Below, in pieces: positions 32,518 to 41,668 of a stretch of 64,000 bases of DNA. Numbering within the stretch: the stretch's first letter is position 1; the number at the start of each line of letters is the position of its first letter. Below the pieces are notes generated by a model that saw nothing but the letters and a program-made list of their open reading frames with translations, searched no databases and was not told where the DNA came from. The DNA comes from a virus, in IMG/VR virus record IMGVR_UViG_3300021962_000028, positions 1 through 64,000 of that record; one strand, 5' to 3'. A program made the position numbers and the translations under genes.

Positions 32518-33375
32518 ATGATTCAAACGAATACAGAGTATTTTATTACTCCATATTATTTCTACATTACGGAAAAAAGCGATAAAATATCGTTATACTA
32601 TTCTATTGCGGATACTTTGGTAGAGTCCAGAAAGAAAGACGAAAAAATTGACTTCGATAAAAAAGATTTAGAAAAAGTTAAAAAAGGAATTTCATCAATA
32701 CTTAAAAACAAAAAAATAAAAACCAAAGGACAAATCAAAAAATATTTTGAACCAATTTCAAAAGAAAAATCTGAGATTGATGAGTTAGTCGATTATGACG
32801 GTACTATGAATAATTCAAAATACCCACCGATTAATTGGGGTCTAGCTCAGAAAAATATCACCGATAAAATTGTACCTGCAACAAGAATGCCAGGTAACCC
32901 TGTTACTCGAGGTTATAGAAGATACTATGGTGAATCAACAACTGAAGATAGTAATGTCGTTAATGAAGTTGATTATTCTGAAGCGTTTGGATATGAAGAA
33001 ACTAAAGATATGGACGGTAAAGAAACTTTCAATTATTTAGTTAAAAAAATGGGTATGGAACCTGATGATGCGAAAGAAAGAACTAAACAGTTCGGTAAAG
33101 ACCCTTCAGGTAATAGAACAAAAAACGCACCTACAAAGATTAGAAACAAAAAAGGATTTATTGATAGAATGACTTTGGCTGAAATACAAAGACAAAAGAT
33201 GATTAACGCGATTGATGAAATCTTATTGAATAAGAAAAATTCTGATGGAGAATTGGGGGAAAAAGAAGATAAAGCGTCTAAAATTATTAAAAAGAACGTT
33301 GACTCACTTAAGAAAATGGCAGAAAAAGAAGGTTTCACCATAAACCAATTAATTAAAATGTTAAAGAGTGAATAA
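32518..33375 (+). CDS. Charged protein of unknown function (285 aa)
   Basis: 285 residues, rich in Lys, Glu and Asp. A basic helical part (residues 35-85, KKDLEKVKKGISSILKNK) is followed by a Pro/Gly-containing segment (PPINWGLAQKNITDKIVPATRMPGNP). A second Lys-rich helical half ends in KKMAEKEGFTINQLIKMLKSE, which resembles a short helix-turn-helix-like or SAP-like ending but is not diagnostic. There is no signal peptide or membrane segment. It is the first gene of the plus-strand block; the next gene overlaps its end. I do not recognise the family. Confidence 0.55.
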   Translation: MIQTNTEYFITPYYFYITEKSDKISLYYSIADTLVESRKKDEKIDFDKKDLEKVKKGISSILKNKKIKTKGQIKKYFEPISKEKSEIDELVDYDGTMNNSKYPPINWGLAQKNITDKIVPATRMPGNPVTRGYRRYYGESTTEDSNVVNEVDYSEAFGYEETKDMDGKETFNYLVKKMGMEPDDAKERTKQFGKDPSGNRTKNAPTKIRNKKGFIDRMTLAEIQRQKMINAIDEILLNKKNSDGELGEKEDKASKIIKKNVDSLKKMAEKEGFTINQLIKMLKSE

Positions 33376-33790
33376 AGATTTATATGGGAAAGATTATAAA
33401 ATCCCAACACATATTATAGACCACTTACAAAATCATTCTGGAAATGAAACTATTGATAATTTATTATCCAAAGGTAATATATCATATTCTTTGTTGAAGA
33501 AAATTAAACATAGAATAGAGAATGGTGAGAAAGATTCTTTGGGTGGTGATAAGATGTTAGGATGGGTTAATCAAACTCTAAACTCTGATAGGGGTTCTTT
33601 AGAAAATTCTAAGAAAGCTAGAAAAGAAAGTGGGTTATCAAACTCATATAATCAAAGCCCTAAAGATAACGACCCTAAGGGTTTGTCTAATTTAAATAGA
33701 CCAAGTAAAAGTCATCACACACATAATGATGATATAAAAATAACCGAAAGTTTAAAACGAATAAACGAAATAATTTCAAAAATAATATAA
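33368..33790 (+). CDS. Small protein of unknown function (140 aa)
   Basis: 140 residues from a GTG at 33368 that overlaps the stop of the preceding gene by 8 nt. The N-terminus DLYGKDYKIPTHIIDHL, then LLKKIKHRIENGEKDSLGGD and a Ser/Lys/Asn-rich middle, suggest a small helical domain followed by a flexible tail. I have an impression of similar small proteins in related uncultured phages but cannot name the family. Translational coupling with the upstream gene is likely. No ATG gives the conserved N-terminal part, which supports the GTG. Confidence 0.5.
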   Translation: MNKDLYGKDYKIPTHIIDHLQNHSGNETIDNLLSKGNISYSLLKKIKHRIENGEKDSLGGDKMLGWVNQTLNSDRGSLENSKKARKESGLSNSYNQSPKDNDPKGLSNLNRPSKSHHTHNDDIKITESLKRINEIISKII

Positions 33791-33792
33791 TT

Positions 33793-34083
33793 ATGTCACA
33801 ACAAGAACCTATTGATTTGGCACAAACTGAAAAAAACTCATTAACTGAGATTGCCGAACAGGAAAGAAAAAAACTTTTTCCTAAGAATAACTACAATTCA
33901 ACGAATTCATATTCATCAACTAACCCTGACGCTTTAGCAACAGGTGATGAACAAGGTAAAGGTACGGGTGGAGATTTAGATGTTTACAGTACTTTCGCAG
34001 GTAGTAGTGTTGATAACGTTGAGAGAAAAAGTGAAATTAAAATTAACAAATTTAATTCATCAAAGACTTATCCTGATTTTTAA
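33793..34083 (+). CDS. Small Ser/Asn-rich protein of unknown function (96 aa)
   Basis: 96 residues with an acidic helical N-terminus (AQTEKNSLTEIAEQERKKLF) and a Ser/Thr/Asn/Gly-rich, probably disordered remainder. It starts 2 nt after the previous gene, and its stop overlaps the next start (TAATG), so it is part of a tight operon. No motif recognised. Confidence 0.45.
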   Translation: MSQQEPIDLAQTEKNSLTEIAEQERKKLFPKNNYNSTNSYSSTNPDALATGDEQGKGTGGDLDVYSTFAGSSVDNVERKSEIKINKFNSSKTYPDF

Positions 34084-34490
34084 TGAAACTATTAACTACA
34101 TTTACTAACCTAATTACGGAAACCGCGTCTTACGAGGATTTAATTGATGCGATTAAACAACGAAAGGTTATGATTATATACTATGATGGTGATGAACCAG
34201 GTGGTAGGGGTCTTCGTGAAATTGAACCTGTATGTATTGGTGTTAGTAAAGCAAATAATAAAGTAGTTAGAGCGTGGGATAAAGAAGGGTCTTCTCACAC
34301 GGGTTATAAGGGAGAACAACCTTTACCAGGGTGGAGACTTTTTAGACTCGATAAAATATTATCGTCAAAACCAACGGGAGAAGTTTACAATGAACCAAGA
34401 CCTGGTTATAATTTTAATGGAGATAAAACTATGGCACAAGTTATTCTTAACGCCAAGTTCGATAATCCACCACAAGAAAACGTAGCATAA
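34083..34490 (+). CDS. Stand-alone WYL-like domain protein
   Basis: 135 residues. The core matches the Sm/SH3-like WYL layout: helix DLIDAIKQRK, strand VMIIYYDGD, GLREIEPVCIGVSKANNKVVRAW, then a loop and GWRLFRLDKIL, the usual arginine-containing end. WYL domains bind nucleic acid or nucleotide ligands and regulate bacterial transcription and defence systems. Here no DNA-binding domain is attached. The N-terminus MKLLTTFTNLITE is similar in form to the capsid-targeting peptide of T4 internal head proteins (MKTYQEFIAE), so it could be a packaged protein (inference). Confidence 0.5.
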   Translation: MKLLTTFTNLITETASYEDLIDAIKQRKVMIIYYDGDEPGGRGLREIEPVCIGVSKANNKVVRAWDKEGSSHTGYKGEQPLPGWRLFRLDKILSSKPTGEVYNEPRPGYNFNGDKTMAQVILNAKFDNPPQENVA

Positions 34491-34491
34491 T

Positions 34492-35064
34492 ATGAGTGAT
34501 TTAATGCAAAAATTGGCAATTTCAAAGGCCATTATGGACAAACATAATAATATTGGTAGAGGTGGAGTACCTCAAACAAATAATTATCAAACCCCTGTGG
34601 TTGAAAATTATGATGCTCCTGCAGCTAATTTTAACATACCTAGTGAATATATTTCAGAATCAAATATACCTACAACTCAATCTGCCGAAACCCCACCAAA
34701 AGACAGAATTTTAAATTCAAAATTACCTGACGAAATTAAACGACTTATGATTGAAAATCCTATTCAATCTGTAAATCCGTTATCTGCGAGTAATACTTCA
34801 GTGTTAAGTGATGAATTAGTTGAAAAAGCGTCTAAACTAATGGGTACTAACAAACCTAAACAACAAACTCAAATACAAGAAACTTCTTCTAAAACACCTA
34901 CTAATACTGATTTAAGAAGGATGATGAAGGAAGTGGTTCAAGAGGTATTAAAGGAGAACGGTTTAATAATTGAGAGTGCTGAGAAGTCAGATGAGATTAT
35001 GATGATTAAGGTGGGTAAACACCTTTTTGAAGGTAAAATATCTAAGGTTAAAAAATTAAAATAA
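34492..35064 (+). CDS. Protein of unknown function with disordered centre (190 aa)
   Basis: 190 residues. A short N-terminal helix (LMQKLAISKAIMDKH) is followed by a long Pro/Thr/Asn/Gln-rich region, then a Lys/Glu-rich helix (DLRRMMKEVVQEVLKENG) and a short C-terminal domain (EIMMIKVGKHLFEGKISKVKK). The two-ended layout with a flexible centre is like adaptor or scaffold-linked proteins, but no family is recognised. It is the last gene of the tight small-gene operon before the first plus-strand glycosyltransferase. Confidence 0.5.
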   Translation: MSDLMQKLAISKAIMDKHNNIGRGGVPQTNNYQTPVVENYDAPAANFNIPSEYISESNIPTTQSAETPPKDRILNSKLPDEIKRLMIENPIQSVNPLSASNTSVLSDELVEKASKLMGTNKPKQQTQIQETSSKTPTNTDLRRMMKEVVQEVLKENGLIIESAEKSDEIMMIKVGKHLFEGKISKVKKLK

Positions 35065-35112
35065 CTTTCTTTATTACCTTTTTTTTGTTATTCTTATGGA
35101 AAACATAATAGA

Positions 35113-36327
35113 ATGACAAAAATTAATGTATTAGTACTACCATCAGATAAAACAGGTGTAGGTAAGTTCAGGTCTGTCGACCCACACATCTTTTTACAAA
35201 AATTATATCCCGAAGATTTTCACGTAGATATTGACTATCAACCTAAAGTTGATGATTTGAATTATTGGAAAAAATATCAAATAGTTCACATCCATAGAAC
35301 CATAGCTCAAAACTATGATAATACCCCTACGATACTTAAAACGTTAAACGATTTAGGAATTGTAACTATTATTGACATTGACGACTATTGGATGCCAGGT
35401 CCTGAACACCCAATCTACGATTTAATTAAAAATCATAAAATTCACGAAAAAATTGTTGCCAACCTAAAAGCTGCAAGATACGTTACAACAACAACAACTT
35501 TATTTGCTAATGAGATTAGAAAAATAAATAAGAATGTTATTGTATTACCAAACGCAATAGACCCGAAAGAACCTCAATTTAATGAACCAACTTTAGAGTC
35601 AGACAAATTAAGATTTGGATGGTTAGGTGGTTCTTCTCACCTACACGATTTAAAATTAATCGAAGGGTCTCTATCCAAATTTAATTCTGAAGACCGAAAA
35701 GATTTACAAATTTATTTATGTGGTTTTGATACTAGAGGTACTATTACTGAAATTAATAGAGATACAGGTGAACAAAAACAAAGACCTATCAAACCTGAGG
35801 AAACTGTTTGGAATAAATATGAACAAATTATGACTTCAAACCGTACAGGTTTAAGTGAAGACTACATTAACTACCTTTTAAGATTTAAAGAAGATGTTTA
35901 TCCTAATGAACTTGAACAACCTTATGTTAGAGTTTGGACAAGACCTGTACAATCTTATGCTAAGAATTATTCAAAATTTGATGTATCTTTGGCACCTATT
36001 AAAAATACAATGTTTAATAGAATGAAATCTCAACTAAAGGTTATTGAAGCGGGATTTTATAAGAAAGCATTAATTGCGTCTGAAATAGGTCCTTATACCT
36101 TAGATTTGAAACACGCGTTAAAAAATGGTGAGTTCTCAGATGGTAATGCTTTGTTAGTTAATGAAAATAGAAACCATAGTGATTGGTATAAGTTCATTAA
36201 AAAACTTAAACAAAATAGAAATTTAGTTACAGACTTAGGAGAAAGATTATATGAGACTGTTAAAGACACTTATGATTTAAATAACGTAACTAAAACAAGA
36301 GCTGAATTTTATAAAAGTATAGTATAA
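35113..36327 (+). CDS. GT-B glycosyltransferase (GT4-like)
   Basis: 404 residues. The N-terminal Rossmann half contains VLVLPSDKTGVGKFRSVDPH, the VHIHRT strand and TIIDIDDYWMPGPEHP. The C-terminal half contains VIVLPNAIDPKE, LRFGWLGGSSHLHDL (the usual GxxG strand of GT4 donors), FDVSLAPIKNTMFNRMKSQLKVIEAG and an EIGPY segment, which together form the donor-binding part. It is the first of six plus-strand transferases. The first gene downstream encodes a cytidylyltransferase that could supply an activated donor. Confidence 0.75.
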   Translation: MTKINVLVLPSDKTGVGKFRSVDPHIFLQKLYPEDFHVDIDYQPKVDDLNYWKKYQIVHIHRTIAQNYDNTPTILKTLNDLGIVTIIDIDDYWMPGPEHPIYDLIKNHKIHEKIVANLKAARYVTTTTTLFANEIRKINKNVIVLPNAIDPKEPQFNEPTLESDKLRFGWLGGSSHLHDLKLIEGSLSKFNSEDRKDLQIYLCGFDTRGTITEINRDTGEQKQRPIKPEETVWNKYEQIMTSNRTGLSEDYINYLLRFKEDVYPNELEQPYVRVWTRPVQSYAKNYSKFDVSLAPIKNTMFNRMKSQLKVIEAGFYKKALIASEIGPYTLDLKHALKNGEFSDGNALLVNENRNHSDWYKFIKKLKQNRNLVTDLGERLYETVKDTYDLNNVTKTRAEFYKSIV

Positions 36328-36328
36328 T

Positions 36329-36781
36329 ATGGACACTACAAAAGGAATTATTGGATTTACTGCGGGTAATTTTGATTTATTACATCCAGGTTACATTTAT
36401 ACGTTTGAGGAAGCAAAGAGACACTGTGATTATTTTATGGTATTTCTTCAAATTGACCCATCTGAAACACGATTTACCAAATATAAGCCAGTTGTACCCG
36501 TATATGAAAGATACAAGACATTAATGGCTATTAAATATATTGATGAGGTTGTAACCTACCAAACTGAAGATGAATTACTTAAATTAATGGAGTTTTTTAA
36601 ACCTGACGTTAGAATTTTAGGTGACGACTATATTGGTAAAAGATTCACGGGAGACCATTTACCAATTAAAGTTGTTTACACGACTAGGTCACATAATTGG
36701 TCTACAACTAAGATTAAAGATTTAATTACAATTCAAACAATCAAACAAAATCCTGATATTATTAACGAAATAAATAAATAA
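36329..36781 (+). CDS. Cytidylyltransferase-like nucleotidyltransferase (TagD-like)
   Basis: 150 residues. GFTAGNFDLLHPGYI (residues 9-23), Y-E-R-Y-K-T-L, RILGDDYIGKRF and the closing RSHNWSTTKIKDLI match glycerol-3-phosphate cytidylyltransferases (TagD) and relatives, which make CDP-glycerol or other CDP-activated donors. The HxGH signature is HPGY here (19-22), so the second His is replaced by Tyr; the STTK motif is intact. Activity is therefore uncertain. Located 1 nt after a GT-B transferase and among sugar genes, it probably activates a glycan building block. Confidence 0.75.
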   Translation: MDTTKGIIGFTAGNFDLLHPGYIYTFEEAKRHCDYFMVFLQIDPSETRFTKYKPVVPVYERYKTLMAIKYIDEVVTYQTEDELLKLMEFFKPDVRILGDDYIGKRFTGDHLPIKVVYTTRSHNWSTTKIKDLITIQTIKQNPDIINEINK

Positions 36782-36784
36782 ACT

Positions 36785-37492
36785 ATGATTAAAATTCCAA
36801 TTACCAAAATATTGTTTCTTGACATTGAAACTGTTGGTGGATGTAAAGACTATGAGACCTGTAAGGTTAGTAATCCTAAAGTTGCCGAACAATTCATTAA
36901 ATATATTGATTGGTTCCATAAAAGATTTCCTGAAGATTCTCAGTTGTCCTTGGATGAGGTTTTTGCAAAACGAACCGCACTTGTTCCTGAATTTGCAAAG
37001 ATTATTTGTGTTAGTGTAGCCTTTGTATTGGATAATGGTGAAATTAAAAGACAAACATTTTCAGGTGATGATGAAAAAGAATTGTTGGAAGGGGTTCAAA
37101 AATTACTTAATAGATGTGGAAAGTTAGACTTCTTCCTATGTGGACATAACCTTAAAAACTTTGATATTCCTATGTTGGCAAAACGTATGATTATCAATGG
37201 GTTAATGCCATCATCGATTCTACCGTCCTATGACACTAAACCTTGGGAAATTAAGGCGATTGATACTAAAGAAATTTGGCAATATGGGGCATATACCGCA
37301 ATTGGTTCATTAGATTTAATGTGTGCTTGTATGGATATTCCATCCCCTAAAAATGGCGAAGTAACGGGAGATAAAGTCCACGATGCGTATTGGAATAAAA
37401 ATATGTTAAAAGAAATTTCAGAATACTGTGAACGAGATGTGGATGTATTAATTGACGCAATAAAAAAATTAAAAGAACTTAAAATAAATTAA
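36785..37492 (+). CDS. DEDDy 3'-5' exonuclease (PolB exo2-like)
   Basis: 235 residues. The three exonuclease motifs are clear: ILFLDIET (D13, E15), CGHNLKNFDIPMLAK (motif II with a conserved Asp) and YCERDVDVL (Y-x3-D, the DEDDy type). The layout, including KIICVSVAFV and the KHxGS-like IGSLDLMCACMDIPSPK, fits the predicted PolB-associated 3'-5' exonuclease family. It would trim single-stranded DNA or RNA ends; partner and polarity are inferred from the family. It sits between the cytidylyltransferase and dUTPase genes. Confidence 0.8.
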   Translation: MIKIPITKILFLDIETVGGCKDYETCKVSNPKVAEQFIKYIDWFHKRFPEDSQLSLDEVFAKRTALVPEFAKIICVSVAFVLDNGEIKRQTFSGDDEKELLEGVQKLLNRCGKLDFFLCGHNLKNFDIPMLAKRMIINGLMPSSILPSYDTKPWEIKAIDTKEIWQYGAYTAIGSLDLMCACMDIPSPKNGEVTGDKVHDAYWNKNMLKEISEYCERDVDVLIDAIKKLKELKIN

Positions 37493-37494
37493 AT

Positions 37495-38067
37495 ATGAAC
37501 ATAGACGAACTTGAAGACCTATTCACTGACGATGAATCGGAATTAAAAAAAATGTTATTAGATATGGGTGTGGATTTGGACGACCTTGAGAAGGAGTTTG
37601 CCAATTACCATCCAAGAAAACCTTTAAAATATGAGGTAATATCTGATGATGCGGTAGAACCGTCATATAATTACCCCTCAGATTCAGGGTTTGATTTATA
37701 CTCAACGGAAGAGGTTACGTTAGAACCTTTTGGAAGAGCCCTTATCCCAACGGGATTAAAATTTGATATTCCTGATGGGAGTGAAATTCAGGTTAGACCT
37801 AAAAGTGGTTTGGCTCTAAAACAAGGGTTAACTGTGTTAAATACACCAGGGACTGTAGATTCAGGTTATAATGGTGAGATACAGGTAATTGTATTCAATA
37901 CCAATCCAAAACCATTTACAGTTGATAAAGGTATGAAAATCGCTCAAGCGGTTCTTTGTCCTGTAGTTAACGGTAACTGGGTAGAATTAATTAAAGTAGA
38001 TTCTGTGGAAGAAAAGGATAGAGGTGATAATGGGTTTGGTTCAACAGGAATTAATTTTAAAAAATAA
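37495..38067 (+). CDS. dut: dUTP diphosphatase (trimeric dUTPase) with acidic N-terminal extension
   Basis: 190 residues. All five dUTPase motifs are present: I DSGFDLYS (63-70), II RPKSGLALK (101-109), III GTVDSGYNGE (119-128), IV GMKIAQAVL (146-154) and V RGDNGFGSTG (176-185). The family converts dUTP to dUMP, keeping uracil out of DNA and feeding dTMP synthesis. The first ~45 residues are an acidic extension (IDELEDLFTDDESELKK) not found in typical 145-155-residue dUTPases. The extension may mediate an interaction. Confidence 0.95.
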   Translation: MNIDELEDLFTDDESELKKMLLDMGVDLDDLEKEFANYHPRKPLKYEVISDDAVEPSYNYPSDSGFDLYSTEEVTLEPFGRALIPTGLKFDIPDGSEIQVRPKSGLALKQGLTVLNTPGTVDSGYNGEIQVIVFNTNPKPFTVDKGMKIAQAVLCPVVNGNWVELIKVDSVEEKDRGDNGFGSTGINFKK

Positions 38068-38074
38068 AAAATAT

Positions 38075-38635
38075 ATGGAAAATTTAAAATATGTTATGAG
38101 ACCTTCAGGGTCTAATTTAGAAATAGAACTAAGAAATTTTTGTAAGGAATTAAGGACAATAGTGGGTGAGTCCCCAACTATAGTTGAATTAGGCTCGTAT
38201 ATGGGAGAAAGTAGTTTAATATTCTCCGAAGAGTTTCCAAACGGGACAATATATTGTATTGATAGCTGGGAGGGGGGATTTGACCATTCAGACACTTGTA
38301 GTAGAGACGATTATAATATGGTTGAAGAACAATTTAATAAAAGATTAGCGTTAACTAAAAATATTACAAAAATTAAAGGTCTCTCAACTAGTGAAAAGAT
38401 TGAATGTGATGTGGTGTACATCGACGCTTGTCATCAATATGAATGTGTTAAGTCCGACATTTTACATTGGCAACCATTGGTTAGGAAAGTAATCTCAGGT
38501 CACGACTATTATACGAATGACGCTTTTATTCGAATTCATCCTCATATTGCAGGAGTTAAATTAGCCGTTGATGAACTATTAGGCACTCCCGACCGATTAT
38601 TTAACGATGGGTCTTGGATTAAAATAAAAAAATAA
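38075..38635 (+). CDS. Class I SAM-dependent methyltransferase
   Basis: 186 residues from the ATG at 38075 (MENLKYVMRPSG); an earlier in-frame start would overlap the dUTPase end. The SAM-binding motif is TIVELGSYMGESSLIFS, followed by TIYCIDSWEGG with the acidic ribose-binding residue, and CDVVYIDACHQYECVKSDI as motif IV/V. This pattern fits the Methyltransf_24 group often found with sugar and polysaccharide genes. Likely target is a sugar or glycan (inference from neighbours). Confidence 0.75.
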   Translation: MENLKYVMRPSGSNLEIELRNFCKELRTIVGESPTIVELGSYMGESSLIFSEEFPNGTIYCIDSWEGGFDHSDTCSRDDYNMVEEQFNKRLALTKNITKIKGLSTSEKIECDVVYIDACHQYECVKSDILHWQPLVRKVISGHDYYTNDAFIRIHPHIAGVKLAVDELLGTPDRLFNDGSWIKIKK

Positions 38636-38637
38636 AT

Positions 38638-39342
38638 ATGGTTACAGTACATTTGATTACATATAATGAAGAGCTAATGATTGAGTTTTTCGTTAAACAC
38701 TACCGTAAACTTTTTCCTAATTGTGTTATTAAGGTCTACGACAATTACTCAACTGATGAGACTGTAAAAATTGCAGAAAATTTAGGTTGTCAAATCAATT
38801 ACTACGATTCAAACAACAAATTATCCGACTCTAAATTCTTAGAAATTAAAAATAACTGTTGGAAAGATTCTGAAACTGATTGGGTTGTGGTTTGTGATTG
38901 TGATGAATTAATCTCAATAACTGAAGAAGAATTGATTAACGAATCAAATAATGGTGTTACGTTATTTAAATTCGACGGATACAATATGGTTAACACTGAA
39001 GGTCCACTTAATTTGCACGAATTAAGTTTTGGATTTAGAGACACGATTTACGATAAAACATTACTTTTCAATAAATCCAAAATTAACGATATTAATTATC
39101 AACCAGGATGTCACGTATGTGGTCCAAGTGGTGAGGTAAAATATAGTACCAATATTTACAAAATGTTACACTATAAATATTTGGGGGTTGAATACACCGT
39201 AAGTCGTTACAAAATGTTTGCGGATAGATTATCGGATGAAAATAAAAGAATGGGTTGGTCTTATCACTACGCCGAAAACGAAGCGAAACTTCGAAGATAC
39301 TATAGTGAAATGAACTCAAGAGGGTTAATAAAACTTATTTAA
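38638..39342 (+). CDS. Glycosyltransferase, GT2/GT92-like
   Basis: 234 residues. VHLITYNEELMIEFFVKHY, VIKVYDNYSTDETVKIA and DWVVVCDCDELI (the DxD-type site, DCDE) are the GT-A signature blocks. PGCHVCGPSGE and a YHYA-containing C-terminus follow. The short length and these blocks fit GT2/GT92-like proteins of unknown donor. It is 2 nt from the gene on each side. Confidence 0.75.
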   Translation: MVTVHLITYNEELMIEFFVKHYRKLFPNCVIKVYDNYSTDETVKIAENLGCQINYYDSNNKLSDSKFLEIKNNCWKDSETDWVVVCDCDELISITEEELINESNNGVTLFKFDGYNMVNTEGPLNLHELSFGFRDTIYDKTLLFNKSKINDINYQPGCHVCGPSGEVKYSTNIYKMLHYKYLGVEYTVSRYKMFADRLSDENKRMGWSYHYAENEAKLRRYYSEMNSRGLIKLI

Positions 39343-39344
39343 TT

Positions 39345-40118
39345 ATGTATTGGTTTTCAGGAGTAAACAATCACGATAAAAACAAATATCAGAGTTACAT
39401 CAAAATGTATACTGTTGCGGTATTATCCGCAAAAAAAACTAACCCAAGTATTAAACCTTATTTAATACTTGATGGAGAGGTTGATGAATATTTGGAAAAT
39501 TTAGAAGATTTAGGGGTGACGATAGTGAACCATAAATCATTATTTTATGATTCTCTATTATCACATTACAAAACAAACACTACCGCATTTGGTGCATTCT
39601 TAAGAATTGACATACCAAAAATTTGTGAAAAATTAAACATAGAAGACGAATATATCTTATACACGGATAATGATGTTTTGTTTATGGATGATGTTTCAAA
39701 ATTAAACGAACTAACACCAAATTATTTTATGGCTTCGGGTGAATTTGATAAAAATTTTGTACCGTCATTAATTAATACGGGGGTAATGTGGATTAATTGG
39801 AAAAATATGAATGAAATTTATAACGAATTTGTTTTCTTCATTAAATTAAACTTAAGTAAATTTCAAACGTATGACCAAGACGCTATTAGAATGTTTTTTA
39901 AAGATAAGATTGAATCTTTAGATTTTAATTACAATTATAAACCATATTGGGGTTATAGTGATGAAGTTAAAATTTTACATTTTCACGGGCCTAAACCTAC
40001 GTTTACTGATAATGAATATAAGAACTTCCCTTACAAACAAATGGTTACACCATACTACCAAACAATGGTAGAAAAATTTAAAGAAATATATGATAACAGT
40101 AATTTATTCGACGCATAA
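39345..40118 (+). CDS. Glycosyltransferase, GT8-like
   Basis: 257 residues. The strand-acid motif DEYILYTDNDVLFMDDV holds a DxD (DND) site typical of GT8 (LgtC-like) retaining transferases. NTGVMWINWKNM and YDQDAIRMFF fit the acceptor and late motifs. VKILHFHGPKPTF carries the HFHGPKP that GT8 enzymes use near the C-terminus for metal coordination. The next gene overlaps its end by 29 nt. Confidence 0.75.
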   Translation: MYWFSGVNNHDKNKYQSYIKMYTVAVLSAKKTNPSIKPYLILDGEVDEYLENLEDLGVTIVNHKSLFYDSLLSHYKTNTTAFGAFLRIDIPKICEKLNIEDEYILYTDNDVLFMDDVSKLNELTPNYFMASGEFDKNFVPSLINTGVMWINWKNMNEIYNEFVFFIKLNLSKFQTYDQDAIRMFFKDKIESLDFNYNYKPYWGYSDEVKILHFHGPKPTFTDNEYKNFPYKQMVTPYYQTMVEKFKEIYDNSNLFDA

Positions 40119-41607
40119 AGACCAAGAATTTAATAACAAATTTAAACAACATTTGTTACAAACTTCGGGTGTTAAAAATATTCAAATTATAGAATATATT
40201 AATAATAATGAGTTTAGTCTATCAAGTCTTTATAATAAAGGTATTCAGGAATCTGAATATAATATTGTAGTTTGTTGTCATAACGATATCAAATTAGAAA
40301 AAAATTGGGGTAAGAAATTATTACAAGACTTTGATAGTAATCCTGATTATGGAATTATTGGTAAAGCTGGTTCTTGTTACTTTCCTGAATCAGGAATTTA
40401 TTGGGAGAGAATGACTCAGACTATGGTTGGTCAAGTTTACCATCACCCTAAAGATAGTAAAAAATGGATTAATCGTTATTCACCTAAACTACCTTTCTTA
40501 ATTCCCGTGGTAACTATTGATGGTCTTTTTATCTCATTTGATAAGACTAAAATTAAACACGGGTTTGACGAGTCTATTGGTAAATTTCACTATTATGACC
40601 ACCCATTCTGTCTTGCAAATTATTTAGACGGAGTTAAGATTGGGGTTACATCTTCTTTTGAAATAACTCACGAATCGATAGGGAAACCAAACGAAGAATT
40701 CTTTACATCTAAAGATATCTTTTTAAAAAAATATGGTGATAAACTACCGTTAGATTTAAAACCTTCAACACCATTCTTTACTGAGATAAAAGAAAAACCA
40801 ATTAAGAATGTAGGTAAAGTTGCGGTAATAATTCCAACAAAAGGAAAAACTAATCTTTTATTACAATGTTTACAATCATTTATCGAATATTCCAACTCTC
40901 AATCTTATCGTATTTTCGTGGCAGACACTGGGTCAAACAACGAAGAAATTTTAGAAATTAAAAAGTTTATTGAAGATAATTCATCATTAATCAACATAAC
41001 ATTACTTCAATATGATTATTATAATTTTGCAAAAATTAATAATGACGTTGTTTTAAATCATATAACTGATGAATATGAATATCTTTTATTTTGTAATAAT
41101 GATATTAAAATATTGAATAATGTGATAAACGATATGTTAAGTGTGTTCAAACAAAATTCAAATGTAGGTACTGTAGGAGCTAGATTACATTACGAAGATG
41201 GTACAGTACAACACGACGGTATTTTAATGTATCTTAAACAAGATAAGTCTTTACACGTATCTCATTTAGGTCTTAGAAATTACTACAATTACACAACAAC
41301 AACTAAAGAGGTTATCGGTAATACTGGTGCGTTATTAATGATTAGAAAAAATGTCTTCATTAAAATGGGAATGTTTAATGAAAAATACACCGCTTGTTTT
41401 GAAGACGTTGAACTTAATCTAAAGTGTCTAGTATCTGGTTTAAAAAACTATTTTACGGGTAACTCGGTGGCTTATCATTATGAATCCCAAACTAGAAATG
41501 AAGACCCTAAGGATATGGAAAAATTAATAAACGATTATAAGGATAACTTATACCCATATATTGTTCAAAACTTTGACAAGATAAAAAGACTCGTGATGGT
41601 CTTATAA
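40090..41607 (+). CDS. Tandem-domain GT2 glycosyltransferase
   Basis: 505 residues with two GT-A domains. The first (about 1-235) has IVVCCHNDIKLEKNWG as acid site and a DGLFISFDK loop. The second (about 245-505) is a canonical GT2: VAVIIPTKGKTNLLLQCLQSF, YLLFCNNDIKIL, GTVGARLHYEDGTVQHDG, NTGALLMIRKNVF and FEDVELNLKCLVSGL. This last set is that of rhamnosyl- or O-antigen-type transferases. Both domains appear to have intact acid sites. It overlaps the preceding transferase by 29 nt and ends the first plus-strand sugar block. Confidence 0.8.
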   Translation: MITVIYSTHKDQEFNNKFKQHLLQTSGVKNIQIIEYINNNEFSLSSLYNKGIQESEYNIVVCCHNDIKLEKNWGKKLLQDFDSNPDYGIIGKAGSCYFPESGIYWERMTQTMVGQVYHHPKDSKKWINRYSPKLPFLIPVVTIDGLFISFDKTKIKHGFDESIGKFHYYDHPFCLANYLDGVKIGVTSSFEITHESIGKPNEEFFTSKDIFLKKYGDKLPLDLKPSTPFFTEIKEKPIKNVGKVAVIIPTKGKTNLLLQCLQSFIEYSNSQSYRIFVADTGSNNEEILEIKKFIEDNSSLINITLLQYDYYNFAKINNDVVLNHITDEYEYLLFCNNDIKILNNVINDMLSVFKQNSNVGTVGARLHYEDGTVQHDGILMYLKQDKSLHVSHLGLRNYYNYTTTTKEVIGNTGALLMIRKNVFIKMGMFNEKYTACFEDVELNLKCLVSGLKNYFTGNSVAYHYESQTRNEDPKDMEKLINDYKDNLYPYIVQNFDKIKRLVMVL

Positions 41608-41647
41608 TAATTACTACACAAATAAAATAATTTGAATATCATTAGTG

Positions 41648-41655
41648 TATAAATA
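41648..41655 (+). promoter_or_regulatory. TATAAATA (T4-type late box) upstream of phoH
   Basis: TATAAATA on the plus strand, 13 nt before the ATG at 41669. It is the one case in this window where the octamer has the T4 late-promoter sequence, with the same spacing as the TATTTATA cases. Confidence 0.45.
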
Positions 41656-41668
41656 TTAATAAATCAAT

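Noticed and set aside
33368-33380. Frameshift between the 285- and 140-residue genes
   Set aside because: The second has its own GTG start with a sensible N-terminus; the overlap is ordinary translational coupling.
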